NCBI RefSeq assembly: GCF_000429845.1
Contig: NZ_AUCQ01000002.1
Location: 62,001-126,000 of the forward strand
DNA from: Comamonas composti DSM 21721
GTDB lineage: Bacteria > Pseudomonadota > Gammaproteobacteria > Burkholderiales > Burkholderiaceae_C
Direction of reading: 5' to 3'
DNA length: 64,000 nt
Positions 44,142 through 53,607 of the stretch are shown piece by piece (the stretch's first letter is position 1; each line of letters opens with the position of its first letter). The position numbers and the translations under genes are program-made. The notes beneath the pieces are model-generated. The model did not search any database and was not told the origin of the DNA. It worked only from the letters and a program-made list of their open reading frames with translations.

Positions 44142-47100
44142 TCAACTAACCACCTTTGCAGCTTGAAACTCCACCACCATACGCTGCAGCCCCGCTTGCG
44201 CTTCAGAGATCATGCTGGAGTATTGAACATTGTTGAACCCCCACAATGAAGACTGCACTTCCTCCGCATGACCAACTAAAAATGGTAGCGCCACAGCAAC
44301 TCGCAGTGCGCCGTGATTTTGAAGATGCGCGTCGATAGTGTTGACATGCGGATCTTCATTATCGGCATCCCACTTCGCCAAGGCACGCAGTGCCGAAGGA
44401 GCATAAATATTGTGAACCATACTCGTCATACGATCCAATACAACTAAAGTGAGGCCTTGATATTCATGTACAGCCAAGACTTGCGTTTTAGGATGAATTT
44501 GTGCAATCAACCCTGCAAAGACATCCCATTCTTGTGAATTTTCGCTCAACCATTGCATTACCAATGCCTTGCGATCTTCATAGAAATGGTCTAAAGCCAC
44601 ATCATCTTCAGATATCTCAAGATACGGCACTCCCTCCTGAAGAGCTTTTCTTGCCATGTACTGATAGCTCAAAGCACAACCACGCCAGCCGGGAACATAT
44701 CGCACACCCTCAAACAATTGAGCATGCCCCATTCGCGTAGCAGTTTTTTCCAGGAAATAATCTCGACGCAGATAAGTCTCTGGCATGCTTAAAACCAGCT
44801 TTGATGCAGGCAGGGAAAACATTGCTGTCGCTCTCTCCCATTGCTTTGGAGTCAGCAATTTTATTCCCAACAAAGCACGATACAACATGAACTTAAAATG
44901 CTGCGCACTAGTCTCCACCACAGTCTCTATAGACTGAGAAATAGCTTCAGGCTTGTTTTTAATTTGCTCCAACTTGTGCGCCACAGTTTTCACGAGAGCG
45001 TCGATATCTCCAATGGGTGAGAAATCAACAGCATCACTATCCAACAAATGCTGATGATCTTGCATATCGGAGCTGCTTTCCGAGACTACAGGAACACCCA
45101 AAGACAAACACTCATAGATACGCGTAGTCTCCAGCAATGCTCCTTCATAGTAATGAATATTGACAACTAGACTTGCTCCTTTAATCGCCAGATACAAGTC
45201 CTCTCCAAAAAGATTCCCCTCTACGCGCACATTAAAATTCTGACGTAAAACATTCAGCATCTCTTGACGTCGAGGAGCATTTATATCGCCATAAAATAGC
45301 ACATCACATTTTTTATTTTTCTCATCATCATCATTATTTTCCCTACCTTGCTGCCAAATTACATTAGAGTAACTTGGCAGTCCTCCTATTGGAAGCAGAA
45401 AGGTATGCGGATAAGATATTCCTTTATCACCGAGAAATCGAAGATTACTCTGCGCATAATCCAATACAGCCAAAGACTCTTCTAATATTGAAATATATTT
45501 GGATGTAAACCAACGTGAGCTAACGCTCTGCTCCATCTGGAATGCAATGCGCTGCTGCCCCGGTGGCAGTTGCTTAAACATCTGAGGACAAAGCACAATA
45601 TAGTAATCAAGATCAAAGCTTTTCTGCTCACCTATCAGCACGGCAACATCTATATCTATCTCAGTCAATGCTTGTTCTATCAGATGAGCTACAAACACTG
45701 TATGAGAAGTGGCTATAACTCCTATACTGAGGCCAGCATTACCATTACGCAGCAAAGATTTTTGACGCAAAGCTTCACGCCTTATTTGCCGAGCTCTTCG
45801 TCGCAACCCTGAGATATCTCCCCTTGCAACATATCGAATTGCATTACGTGCTCGCCTCAATATCTTGGCTAATTGATATCCCCCAAAGCGACGTGCAATA
45901 CGACCCAAAAATCTTAGGCCAGATGTCCAGCGCCAGCTTCGTGAGCTCATTAATGCATTGATCTGCTGCCGCTCATGCCGAATGGTGCTGTTTAGCTCTA
46001 AAGCATTTCGCTCCAGAATTGAAATTCTATCCTCTAGTCGAACAGCATCCCGCTCGCGCTCATTGATCTGATTTTGCAACTGATTATTGGCCTGATTGAG
46101 AGTCAGGATATCAGTATCCAGCTTTTCAATCCACTGATGCCGCTGCTCGCCTGCGGCCTGCAAGTGCTGTTCTCTATGGGTAGAGTCTTTGAGCTGGATA
46201 TTCAGCATCAGCACTTCAGCTCGCCTTTCGAGTCTAGCCCCCAAGCTGCCAAACATCGCTAGCGCTTGACTTTGCAAGCTCTCCTGCTTTGCATCACATA
46301 AATCCAGCAACTCCTGAGGCTGACTCGGACCGACCAGTAGTACCCCTAAACCATTACTGTGCGGGAAATGGAAGCTGGGATATTTCTCCGATAGCTCAGC
46401 CCACAGGCGATGTACGCCAAAATCATCTCGATAGACATTGGTGTCATGAAAAAGGACAACCCCACGCTCTGAAATCTTTGGCAACCAAGTTTCAAAGTCA
46501 TGGCGCACAGCCTCGTAAGTATGCAATCCATCGATGTGCAAAAGATCAACCGATCGCGGTGCAAAATAAGGTAACGCATCATCGAATGTCATGCGCAAGA
46601 GCATGGAAAACCCTGTGTAATGAGGATCATGTGCTCGACACAGACTTTCGTAAATACTTTCATCATAAGCACCGGCATGGGCATCACCTTCCCATGTATC
46701 TACAGCCCAAGCACGCGTAGGCAAGTCATTTTCCAAAATAGCCTGACAGAAAGCCAAATAAGATATTCCAGAATAAGTTCCTAGCTCAACCAAAGTGCCT
46801 GGCTTTTGAATGGAAAGTAGCCACGCTGCGAATGGAATATGTCCAGCCCAAGGGGCAGGATGTGTCAGGTGATGAGGTTCCAAAAAAACAGAAGACTCTA
46901 TAGAAAAGGCAGAGCGTTTGGGGGCGTTCATATGATTAAGATTATTATGACTATTAATTATTTCTATTTCAGAAGCAGAAGCAGCAACAGCAGCAGCAGC
47001 AGGAGCAGGAGCAAAAATATGCCCACCATCCAATGCAGCTTTGACGATATCGCACAATGGTGATTTTTCGCTTGCCATGGAGCGAGGAAGCCAAGGAGAC

Positions 47101-48263
47101 AGCAAACTCAATAGATGGAGCGGAGCTTTCCATTCAGGCAGACGCTGCCTGAGCATTCGACACACCTGAACCAACTCAGCATACTGACGTCGTTGCAAGG
47201 CCGTCTTCAATATTTGAGCAATAACGCTTTGATATTTTGAATGCTCTGACAAAGCGGAGATTTTCCAAATAGAGTCAGGCATTGCCCAAGAGGAATTGCT
47301 GAAATCTTCCCCTAAAGGAAAGGAATCTTGTGATGGAAATGCCAGTGCACGTAAATAATGCAAACGCATTGGCTCAGGCATTTCACCAAAATGAATTACA
47401 GGCTTGCGCAACTGCGGTACCAGGTAGGCTTCTCCCCGGATCGCTTGATACTGGATGCACCAACGCTCCCAATCCTGAAGAGCTTTGCTCAGACTTGAAT
47501 TTGTTGCAGTTCCACCATGAGTTTGATGAAAGGTAGCTTCGCCGAGGAGGAGCACACATTGCGCGTGCTCTTGCTCCAGTGCTCTCTTGCACATATCAAG
47601 ATTGACTAACCCTCCACCCGGAAGATCAAATTTTTCGTCATAGCCTCCAAGGATTTCCCATTGGTTACGATGCATGAAGAGCGCATTAAATTCTGCAATC
47701 TGCGCATACCAACCATCGATGGAAGATTCATCCATTGCAGAAATACTGTAGAGCTGGTAGCCATCTCTTCGCCAGTCCACGCTCTCCAGTAAAATATCTT
47801 CCTGATGTTTATCGTAGCCTTGGGCTATAGATTGGCGTTGAAAATCATAGCCTAAATACCAGCCAAGAGCGCCAACAACCGCAACAGGAGTAGACTGACA
47901 AGCACTTAAAGCATAACCAAGCAAACCTGGGGTGCACATACGAGCACCGTCGATCATCACACCGACATAATCTCCGCGCACTTTCGCCAAGCCTCGATTA
48001 ATGGCTGCGGCGGGAGATGGACTCGCATTTTCTATACGTATCAGCCTATACTGATTAGGCCATGCCTGCCATGCTTCCCATAAATCACTATCAACTGGTT
48101 CATCTGAGCCATTATCAACGACAATAATCTCATAATCCTTAGGATTAATATTCCTTTGGTAGTGTGGAGCCAAAGTATAGAGTGTACGCGGCAGTTCTCT
48201 CGCGATATTATAGGCAATGATCACGATGGATAGACGTGGCTTATGATTATTTTCATCCACCAT
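44142..48263 (-). CDS. Multidomain glycosyltransferase/methyltransferase of a surface-glycan locus
   Basis: A single 1373-residue protein with several enzyme-like parts. Residues 1-250: GT2-type glycosyltransferase (RLSIVIIAYN, IIVVDNGSDE, FNALFMHRNQWEILGGYDEKF). About 470-690: SAM-dependent methyltransferase, TLVELGTYSGIS and DLLHIDGLHTYEAVRHD, then VVLFHDTNVYRDDFGV. About 700-765: coiled coil (NQANNQLQNQINERERD). About 840-1140: a GT1/CgeB-like part (GVIATSHTVFVAHL, CDVLFYGDINAPRRQEML, SLGVPVVSESS). About 1150-1340: GT25-like part with EDD (EISEDDVALDHF). It overlaps wzt by one base, so it probably decorates the exported glycan. Codon use is visibly more AT-rich than in neighbours. Partial domain calls are from motifs only. 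Confidence 0.8.
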   Translation of the reverse strand: MVDENNHKPRLSIVIIAYNIARELPRTLYTLAPHYQRNINPKDYEIIVVDNGSDEPVDSDLWEAWQAWPNQYRLIRIENASPSPAAAINRGLAKVRGDYVGVMIDGARMCTPGLLGYALSACQSTPVAVVGALGWYLGYDFQRQSIAQGYDKHQEDILLESVDWRRDGYQLYSISAMDESSIDGWYAQIAEFNALFMHRNQWEILGGYDEKFDLPGGGLVNLDMCKRALEQEHAQCVLLLGEATFHQTHGGTATNSSLSKALQDWERWCIQYQAIRGEAYLVPQLRKPVIHFGEMPEPMRLHYLRALAFPSQDSFPLGEDFSNSSWAMPDSIWKISALSEHSKYQSVIAQILKTALQRRQYAELVQVCRMLRQRLPEWKAPLHLLSLLSPWLPRSMASEKSPLCDIVKAALDGGHIFAPAPAAAAVAASASEIEIINSHNNLNHMNAPKRSAFSIESSVFLEPHHLTHPAPWAGHIPFAAWLLSIQKPGTLVELGTYSGISYLAFCQAILENDLPTRAWAVDTWEGDAHAGAYDESIYESLCRAHDPHYTGFSMLLRMTFDDALPYFAPRSVDLLHIDGLHTYEAVRHDFETWLPKISERGVVLFHDTNVYRDDFGVHRLWAELSEKYPSFHFPHSNGLGVLLVGPSQPQELLDLCDAKQESLQSQALAMFGSLGARLERRAEVLMLNIQLKDSTHREQHLQAAGEQRHQWIEKLDTDILTLNQANNQLQNQINERERDAVRLEDRISILERNALELNSTIRHERQQINALMSSRSWRWTSGLRFLGRIARRFGGYQLAKILRRARNAIRYVARGDISGLRRRARQIRREALRQKSLLRNGNAGLSIGVIATSHTVFVAHLIEQALTEIDIDVAVLIGEQKSFDLDYYIVLCPQMFKQLPPGQQRIAFQMEQSVSSRWFTSKYISILEESLAVLDYAQSNLRFLGDKGISYPHTFLLPIGGLPSYSNVIWQQGRENNDDDEKNKKCDVLFYGDINAPRRQEMLNVLRQNFNVRVEGNLFGEDLYLAIKGASLVVNIHYYEGALLETTRIYECLSLGVPVVSESSSDMQDHQHLLDSDAVDFSPIGDIDALVKTVAHKLEQIKNKPEAISQSIETVVETSAQHFKFMLYRALLGIKLLTPKQWERATAMFSLPASKLVLSMPETYLRRDYFLEKTATRMGHAQLFEGVRYVPGWRGCALSYQYMARKALQEGVPYLEISEDDVALDHFYEDRKALVMQWLSENSQEWDVFAGLIAQIHPKTQVLAVHEYQGLTLVVLDRMTSMVHNIYAPSALRALAKWDADNEDPHVNTIDAHLQNHGALRVAVALPFLVGHAEEVQSSLWGFNNVQYSSMISEAQAGLQRMVVEFQAAKVVS

Positions 48264-49792
48264 TACAACTGTCCTCCGGCACCTGATACTCTCACATCCT
48301 CTTTCGGAGGAAAAGTTTGCATGACCACTTCCTGCATTGGAATACCTATCAAGGCTCCAAAAACACTACTGCTTTGTGAAGTAAAGTGCAATGCGTCATG
48401 AATCCAATGGTGTTGAATAAAAGACTCTTGCGTTCCTTCAGCAAAAGAGACCGTAATTGAATAGTCTCCCACATTCAATCGCGGCATATCAAAAACAAAT
48501 CGCGCCGTCAAATAATTTCCAGCAGGAAGAAGAAAGTATTCATCACAATAACTCAGCCAAGTATTTTCGCCAAAAATATTCTGACCCAAACGATCTTTTA
48601 GATAAAATCCAACAATAGGTGATTCAATATCAGCATGAGCCTTTACTTTAACTTCAAGAGTAATAGTTTCTCCACCAATAATATATGCAAGGGGTTTTCC
48701 TTCCATATTGCCAAAGTAGACATTTTCAATTGTTGCCAAGCCCGTATGAAAAGAATTAGCACCAACATCAAAATCAAAGACACGAATATCGTTACGTAGA
48801 ACAGAGCGATCTAACAGGTCTGAGCGAACATCTTTTTTTGTCTGATTTGAAAAAAATCCTTTTGGCACTTTATTAGCTGAATTTTCTTTATTTTTTGGCT
48901 CAATATTTTTATCATTGGAAATATTTATTTCATCTGCAGCTGATTTATGAGAAGAATCACCATCCTGATCATCAACATCCTTGCTCATCTGCCCAAATAG
49001 CTCCTCGATATAAAGATCACATGCAGCCCGAGAATCCCCAGCGTAACGCAATATACCCTTATCAATCCAAACAGCATCAGTGCATAAATTTTTTACAGCA
49101 CCAAGATCATGACTAACAAAGAAAACCGTCCCAGTCGCCATGAACTCTCTGAGAAAACGCATGCATTTCTGTGTGAAAAAAGCATCTCCTACGGCGAGGG
49201 CTTCATCAATGATCAAAATATCAGCATCTACATGGGCGATAACTGAAAACGCCAATCGCACCATCATTCCACTGGAGTAATTTTTAACTGGCTGATCTAT
49301 GAAATCACCTATATCAGCAAACGACTCAATAGCAGAGAATTTAGACCGAGTAATCTCTTCGCTTTGACCAAGAATGCTTGCATTAAAATAAACATTCTCA
49401 CGCCCCGTAAAATCCGGATTAAAACCCGACCCAAGCTCTAACAAAGCCGCAACACGCCCATTTACTTCGACATCACCAGCAGAAGGGTATAGTGTTCCGC
49501 AAATAATCTGAAGCAATGTCGATTTTCCAGATCCATTACGGCCAATAACGCCTACGGTTTGACCTCTGGTTACCTCAAAAGATATATTTTGAAGTGCCGA
49601 AAATTCTCGAAAATATTGCTTATTTTCTAATCTAAAGAATTTTCTCAATTGCGGGAAAACAAACTGTTTCAGTCGCTGAATTGGTGTGTCATAGATTTGA
49701 TACTTCTTGGAAAGCTCACGAACACGAATTGCAACTTCACGCTCATTATTTTGCGGCTTGCTCTCCTTGCCATTTTCAAAGAACATCAGCAA
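48263..49792 (-). CDS. wzt: Polysaccharide ABC transporter ATPase, Wzt type
   Basis: ATPase of an O-antigen/polysaccharide ABC exporter, 509 residues. The nucleotide-binding domain has Walker A GRNGSGKS (residues 84-91), the Wzt-typical ALLELGSGFNPDFTGREN, the signature YSSGM and Walker B ADILIIDEAL with DEALAVGD. The C-terminal half, after a charged Ser/Asn/Lys linker, is a beta-sandwich carbohydrate-binding domain as in Wzt proteins that select glycan ends. It overlaps wzm by 17 bases and the glycosyltransferase by one base. It is AT-rich relative to flanking genes. Confidence 0.92.
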   Translation of the reverse strand: MLMFFENGKESKPQNNEREVAIRVRELSKKYQIYDTPIQRLKQFVFPQLRKFFRLENKQYFREFSALQNISFEVTRGQTVGVIGRNGSGKSTLLQIICGTLYPSAGDVEVNGRVAALLELGSGFNPDFTGRENVYFNASILGQSEEITRSKFSAIESFADIGDFIDQPVKNYSSGMMVRLAFSVIAHVDADILIIDEALAVGDAFFTQKCMRFLREFMATGTVFFVSHDLGAVKNLCTDAVWIDKGILRYAGDSRAACDLYIEELFGQMSKDVDDQDGDSSHKSAADEINISNDKNIEPKNKENSANKVPKGFFSNQTKKDVRSDLLDRSVLRNDIRVFDFDVGANSFHTGLATIENVYFGNMEGKPLAYIIGGETITLEVKVKAHADIESPIVGFYLKDRLGQNIFGENTWLSYCDEYFLLPAGNYLTARFVFDMPRLNVGDYSITVSFAEGTQESFIQHHWIHDALHFTSQSSSVFGALIGIPMQEVVMQTFPPKEDVRVSGAGGQL

Positions 49793-50603
49793 ATCCCTTA
49801 CGCGTTTTCTGAAACCACTTAAACCCGATTAGTGAAAACAAAAGAGAAATCAAAAAATACAAAAAAAGACCCCATATATTTGGCATCTCACCAAAAACAA
49901 GAACCCCTCTGACTTGCTCTATAATAAATGTCAAGGGATTGGCTTGCATCCAGGGTTGAAAATTTTCAGGCAATGACTTCAAAGGAAAGAAAACGGGAGA
50001 CATGAATAACAAGACCGATGTTAATAAGGTCATAACCTGACCTATATCCCGAATAAAAACCCCCAGAGATGCAATTATCCATGCCAAGCCCTGAGTCAAA
50101 ACAAGCAAAGGGGTCATGACAACAGGGAAAAGCAATACAGTCCATGAAAGTGATTTATTCACAACAAACTGAGCAACTAATAAAACGCAAAGACTTACAA
50201 AAACCTGGAAGCAAGCCACCAACAAATGAACAACGGGTAAAACCTCCAGAGGAAAAACAACTTTTTTCACATAATTTACATTACCCAAAATCAATTGAGG
50301 AGCTTTATTAATAACCTCAGCAAAAAAACCATATACAATCAACCCCGCAAACAAAACAATAGCAAACTCTCCACGACCAGCCTCTTCTACACCCCAACGA
50401 GCCTTGAAAATCACAGAAAAGACAAAGGTATAGATAGCCAGCATGAAAAGTGGATTCAGCAAGGACCAAAATATCCCCACAAGAGAACCACGATAGCGCC
50501 CTGAAATCTCCCGGCGAGTCATGCGAAAAATAAGCTGTCTATTGCACCAAACTGCCTTCAACATTCCAATGAAAGAAGATGGGTGTGCTGCATGTGGATT
50601 CAT
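49776..50603 (-). CDS. wzm: Polysaccharide ABC transporter permease, Wzm type
   Basis: Membrane subunit of the ABC-2 polysaccharide exporter, 275 residues with about six hydrophobic helices. Family motifs are FRMTRREISGRYRGSLVGIFWSLLNPLFMLAIYT near the N-terminus, VGVxxRD-like LGVFIRDIGQVM and SPVFFPLKSLPENFQPWMQANPLT. Its C-terminus includes KWFQKTRKGFADVL. It pairs with the overlapping wzt gene. The 147-base upstream gap to the methyltransferase gene contains AT-rich sequence suited to a promoter. Confidence 0.93.
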   Translation of the reverse strand: MNPHAAHPSSFIGMLKAVWCNRQLIFRMTRREISGRYRGSLVGIFWSLLNPLFMLAIYTFVFSVIFKARWGVEEAGRGEFAIVLFAGLIVYGFFAEVINKAPQLILGNVNYVKKVVFPLEVLPVVHLLVACFQVFVSLCVLLVAQFVVNKSLSWTVLLFPVVMTPLLVLTQGLAWIIASLGVFIRDIGQVMTLLTSVLLFMSPVFFPLKSLPENFQPWMQANPLTFIIEQVRGVLVFGEMPNIWGLFLYFLISLLFSLIGFKWFQKTRKGFADVL

Positions 50604-50750
50604 GACTGATATCTATATAATTCTTCTATTTAATGGCCATATATGATCAAGGATCAGTATAGCCATGGCGAAATGCCAGCTCACTTTATCTAAGCACATG
50701 CGGGCAACAGGATTGTTGCTTTCAGCAAACAACTCACAGAGCATCGCACC

Positions 50751-51620
50751 CTAGATCACCTGCTCCAACGCATAACGGTGGGCCAATGCTTGCTCAAGGC
50801 CAAACTCCGCCAGCAGAGCTTGAAGGCGCTCTGCACTGCTGCGCTTTTTCTGGCCTGTGTGCCTGGCGATGATGAGTTCGTTTTTCATGCTGTGCTCCCA
50901 GCCCACAAGTTCTGTGACAGTCACCTGATAACCGCAGGCTTCAAGATGAAGACAGCGCAACACATTGGTTAGCTGACTGCCAATTTCACGCGTGTGCAAG
51001 GGATGGCGCCACAGTTCAGCCAGGGGCGTGCGCGCCAGACTCAAGGCTTTGTTCTGTCGCAGACAGGCTGCGACCTCGGCCTGACAGCAGGGCACGATGA
51101 CCATGGCTCCGGCCTTCTTCTCAAGTCCGAACGCGATCGCATCATCAGTAGCCGTATCGCAGGCATGCAGGGCCGTGACCACATCGAACGCCTCGGGCAT
51201 GGCCTGGGTTCGGGCAGACTCGGCCACCGACATGTTGAGAAAGCTCATGCGCTCAAAACCCAGCCTGGTTGCCAGCTTCTGCGAGGCCTCCACCAAGGGA
51301 GCCCGCGTCTCTATGCCGTAAATATGGCCACACCCCAAAGCCTTGAAATAGAGGTCGTAAAGAATGAAGCCCAGATAGGATTTTCCCGCGCCATGATCTG
51401 CCAGACTCAATGCGCAGCCGCTATTGGAGAGCTCTTCGAGAATCGGAGCAATGAATTGATAAAGGTGATAGACCTGTTTGAGCTTGCGTCGTGAGTCCTG
51501 GTTGATCCGCCCCTCACGCGTGAGGATATGCAGCGCCTTGAGTAACTCTATGGACTGGCCCGGCCTGAGCTCCAGTTGCTGCGCCAGATCCTGTTCAGGC
51601 TTAGTGTGGCGGGGCTTCAT
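50751..51620 (-). CDS. Class I SAM-dependent methyltransferase (Methyltransf_32-like)
   Basis: A 289-residue methyltransferase. SAM-binding motif I is LADHGAGKSYLGFIL. Later blocks are GIETRAPLVEASQKLA, FDVVTALHACDTATDDAI and MVIVPCCQAEVA, the LHACDTATD and PCCQ motifs being typical of the Methyltransf_32 family, some of which act on RNA. Substrate unknown. The 4-base ATGA overlap with the DUF1415 gene shows they are co-transcribed. It is not an obvious part of the glycan island. Confidence 0.85.
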   Translation of the reverse strand: MKPRHTKPEQDLAQQLELRPGQSIELLKALHILTREGRINQDSRRKLKQVYHLYQFIAPILEELSNSGCALSLADHGAGKSYLGFILYDLYFKALGCGHIYGIETRAPLVEASQKLATRLGFERMSFLNMSVAESARTQAMPEAFDVVTALHACDTATDDAIAFGLEKKAGAMVIVPCCQAEVAACLRQNKALSLARTPLAELWRHPLHTREIGSQLTNVLRCLHLEACGYQVTVTELVGWEHSMKNELIIARHTGQKKRSSAERLQALLAEFGLEQALAHRYALEQVI

Positions 51621-52240
51621 TGAATCTCGCCCGGCTTAGCAGCGGCCTGAACCATGGGACACCGAGGCCCCACATCCAGCTCCAGCCACCCCTCTAACCC
51701 CAAACCTTCCAACACCCCGATGTTGCGTTCGTAAATAGTCTCGGCCTCGGGGAAGACCTCCACGGCCTTGTCTATGCTGTCCTCACGCAACAGGTGCAAG
51801 GTGGGATAGGGTGCACGGTTAGTGCAGTTGGTCACGTCGTCCACATCCGTTCCCTCAAACTGGAATTGCGGATGAAACGAGGCCACCTGGAGAATCCCTC
51901 CCAGGTCAAGCTCCTCGATCATGGCATCGGCGATTTCCAGAAAGTCGTTGAAGTCCAGGAAATCGGCCAGCGCCTCAGGCAGTACGAGCAACGTGGTATC
52001 GCGCTTATCGGGTGAGGATTCAGCCAGGGCCTCAAGCTCTCGATGCAGGTCTTGGGCCACGCCTTCAGCATCGCTGGCCCGGCTGACTACATAATGGATC
52101 TGACCTTTGACATGCACGCTCTTGGCAAAAGGACACAGATTCAGTCCGATCACGGCTTTTTCTAGCCAGCGCACCATGTCCTGGATGATGAGGTCAGGCG
52201 GAAATTCCTGAGAGCGGATATCGTTGCTAGAGTCGGTCAT
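51617..52240 (-). CDS. DUF1415 family protein
   Basis: A 207-residue soluble protein matching DUF1415: MVRWLEKAVIGLNLCPFAKSV, HYVVSRASD, TTLLVLPEALADFLDFNDFL, QVASFHPQFQFEGTDVDDVTN and NRAPYPTLHLLRE. The function of this family is not known. It is coupled with the downstream methyltransferase (4-base overlap) and lies behind dgt with a hairpin between. Confidence 0.9.
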   Translation of the reverse strand: MTDSSNDIRSQEFPPDLIIQDMVRWLEKAVIGLNLCPFAKSVHVKGQIHYVVSRASDAEGVAQDLHRELEALAESSPDKRDTTLLVLPEALADFLDFNDFLEIADAMIEELDLGGILQVASFHPQFQFEGTDVDDVTNCTNRAPYPTLHLLREDSIDKAVEVFPEAETIYERNIGVLEGLGLEGWLELDVGPRCPMVQAAAKPGEIQ

Positions 52241-52255
52241 GGCTGTGCCTCTTTA

Positions 52256-52283
52256 AAATGCAAACGGGGGCGCTGCCGCCCCC
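52256..52283 (-). terminator. Hairpin after dgt
   Basis: GGGGGCG (52266-52272) and CGCCCCC (52277-52283) are perfect complements with a 4-base loop. On the minus strand the stem is followed by GTTTGCATTTT, a T-rich but not pure T-run. It is a probable terminator of the dgt transcript. Confidence 0.55.
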
Positions 52284-52369
52284 AGACATTGCGCAGCCGT
52301 CCGGGAATCCCTTCCTGCCCTGGCACGCTAAATGCGTATTTTAGCGGCGGGCCCAAGAAGAAGGCGGGA

Positions 52370-53542
52370 TCAACCGAGCAAACGCCGTCCAGAAACCAGC
52401 TCATGCTCTCTCGCAGCATAGCGATCCGTCATCCCCGCAATAAAGTCTGCAACAGCACGCGCCCGCTCGGACATGTTCTTTGCCCGTCTGGCTCTTTGCA
52501 CGAAGCGCGGTTGCATGCGCTCAGGCTCCAACATGTAGGCCGCAAACAACTCGCCAATTATTTGCTGGGCCTGCTCCATGGTGCTCACAACCCGGGGGTG
52601 ACGGTAAAGATGGCAAAACAGAAACTGCTTGAGTTGCAGGGAATCGTTTCTCATGTCTTCGCTGAAGCTCAGCAGCGCAGCACCGTGGGCTCGTACTTCC
52701 TGTACCGATTGCGGCTTGAGCTGTTCTAGTTTCTTGCGCGTGGCATCGATGACGTCATAGACCTGTTCGCTGAGCATGCGGCGTATGCTTTCGTACAACA
52801 GCCGGCGCTCCGCCTCGGGCATGGCAAGCGTCGGATACTCGGCCAGAGTGGCATGGTGATAGCGCGCAAACAATGGCACGGACTCGCACAGCTGGGCCAT
52901 GCTGATCAACCCCGAGCGCACGCCATCATCTACATCGTGTGCGTTATAGGCAATGGCATCAGCCAGGTTGCACAACTGGGCCTCCAGCGATGGCTGAGTA
53001 GCATCCAGGAAGCGCAAAGCCACGCCGCCGGGCTCCTGCTCGATAAGCTTTTGCGCATTCGAACGAGAGCAGTGCTTGAGAATGCCCTCGCGGGTCTCGA
53101 AGGTAAGATTCAGGCCATCAAACTCGGGGTAACGCTCCTCGAGCTTGTCGACTACGCGCAGGCTTTGCAGGTTGTGCTCGAACCCGCCATGCAGACGCAT
53201 GCAGGCATTGAGTGCATCCTGCCCTGCATGACCGAATGGCGTATGGCCCAGATCGTGGGCTAGGCTGATGGCTTCAACCAGATCCTCATCGAGCTGCAAG
53301 GAGCGCGCAATGGAGCGGCCAAGTTGGGCCACCTCCAGCGAATGCGTGAGCCGCGTGCGAAACAGGTCCCCCTCATGATTCATGAAGACCTGGGTTTTGT
53401 AGACCAGCCGCCTGAAGGCCGAGGAGTGGACGATACGATCGCGATCACGTTGAAAATCGCTGCGCGTGGGCGCTGCAGCTTCTTCAAAGCGCCTTCCCCG
53501 GCTTTGCGCCGGGTGACAGGCATAGGGAGCCAAGGTCTGCAT
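52370..53542 (-). CDS. dgt: Deoxyguanosinetriphosphate triphosphohydrolase-like protein
   Basis: HD-domain dNTP triphosphohydrolase, 390 residues from the Met at 53542. Visible motifs are SAFRRLVYKTQVF, RTRLTHSLEVAQ (metal His), SLAHDLGHTPFGHAGQDAL (HD plus LGHTPFGH) and DAIAYNAHDVDDGVRSGL, all typical of the Dgt family. The frame opens at 53572 with ten more residues that include an extra Met and do not look conserved. It lies between aroB and the DUF1415 gene, a common betaproteobacterial position. Confidence 0.93.
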   Translation of the reverse strand: MQTLAPYACHPAQSRGRRFEEAAAPTRSDFQRDRDRIVHSSAFRRLVYKTQVFMNHEGDLFRTRLTHSLEVAQLGRSIARSLQLDEDLVEAISLAHDLGHTPFGHAGQDALNACMRLHGGFEHNLQSLRVVDKLEERYPEFDGLNLTFETREGILKHCSRSNAQKLIEQEPGGVALRFLDATQPSLEAQLCNLADAIAYNAHDVDDGVRSGLISMAQLCESVPLFARYHHATLAEYPTLAMPEAERRLLYESIRRMLSEQVYDVIDATRKKLEQLKPQSVQEVRAHGAALLSFSEDMRNDSLQLKQFLFCHLYRHPRVVSTMEQAQQIIGELFAAYMLEPERMQPRFVQRARRAKNMSERARAVADFIAGMTDRYAAREHELVSGRRLLG

Positions 53543-53607
53543 GCATTGCCTCGTTGTGCGCATGCAGCTCACTGTAGCAGTTCGACCGCTACAGCCTGAT
53601 GTGATCG

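Noticed and set aside
52237-52419. A 60-residue minus-strand frame between dgt and the DUF1415 gene
   Set aside because: It overlaps the dgt 3' end and the terminator hairpin and shows no family motif.
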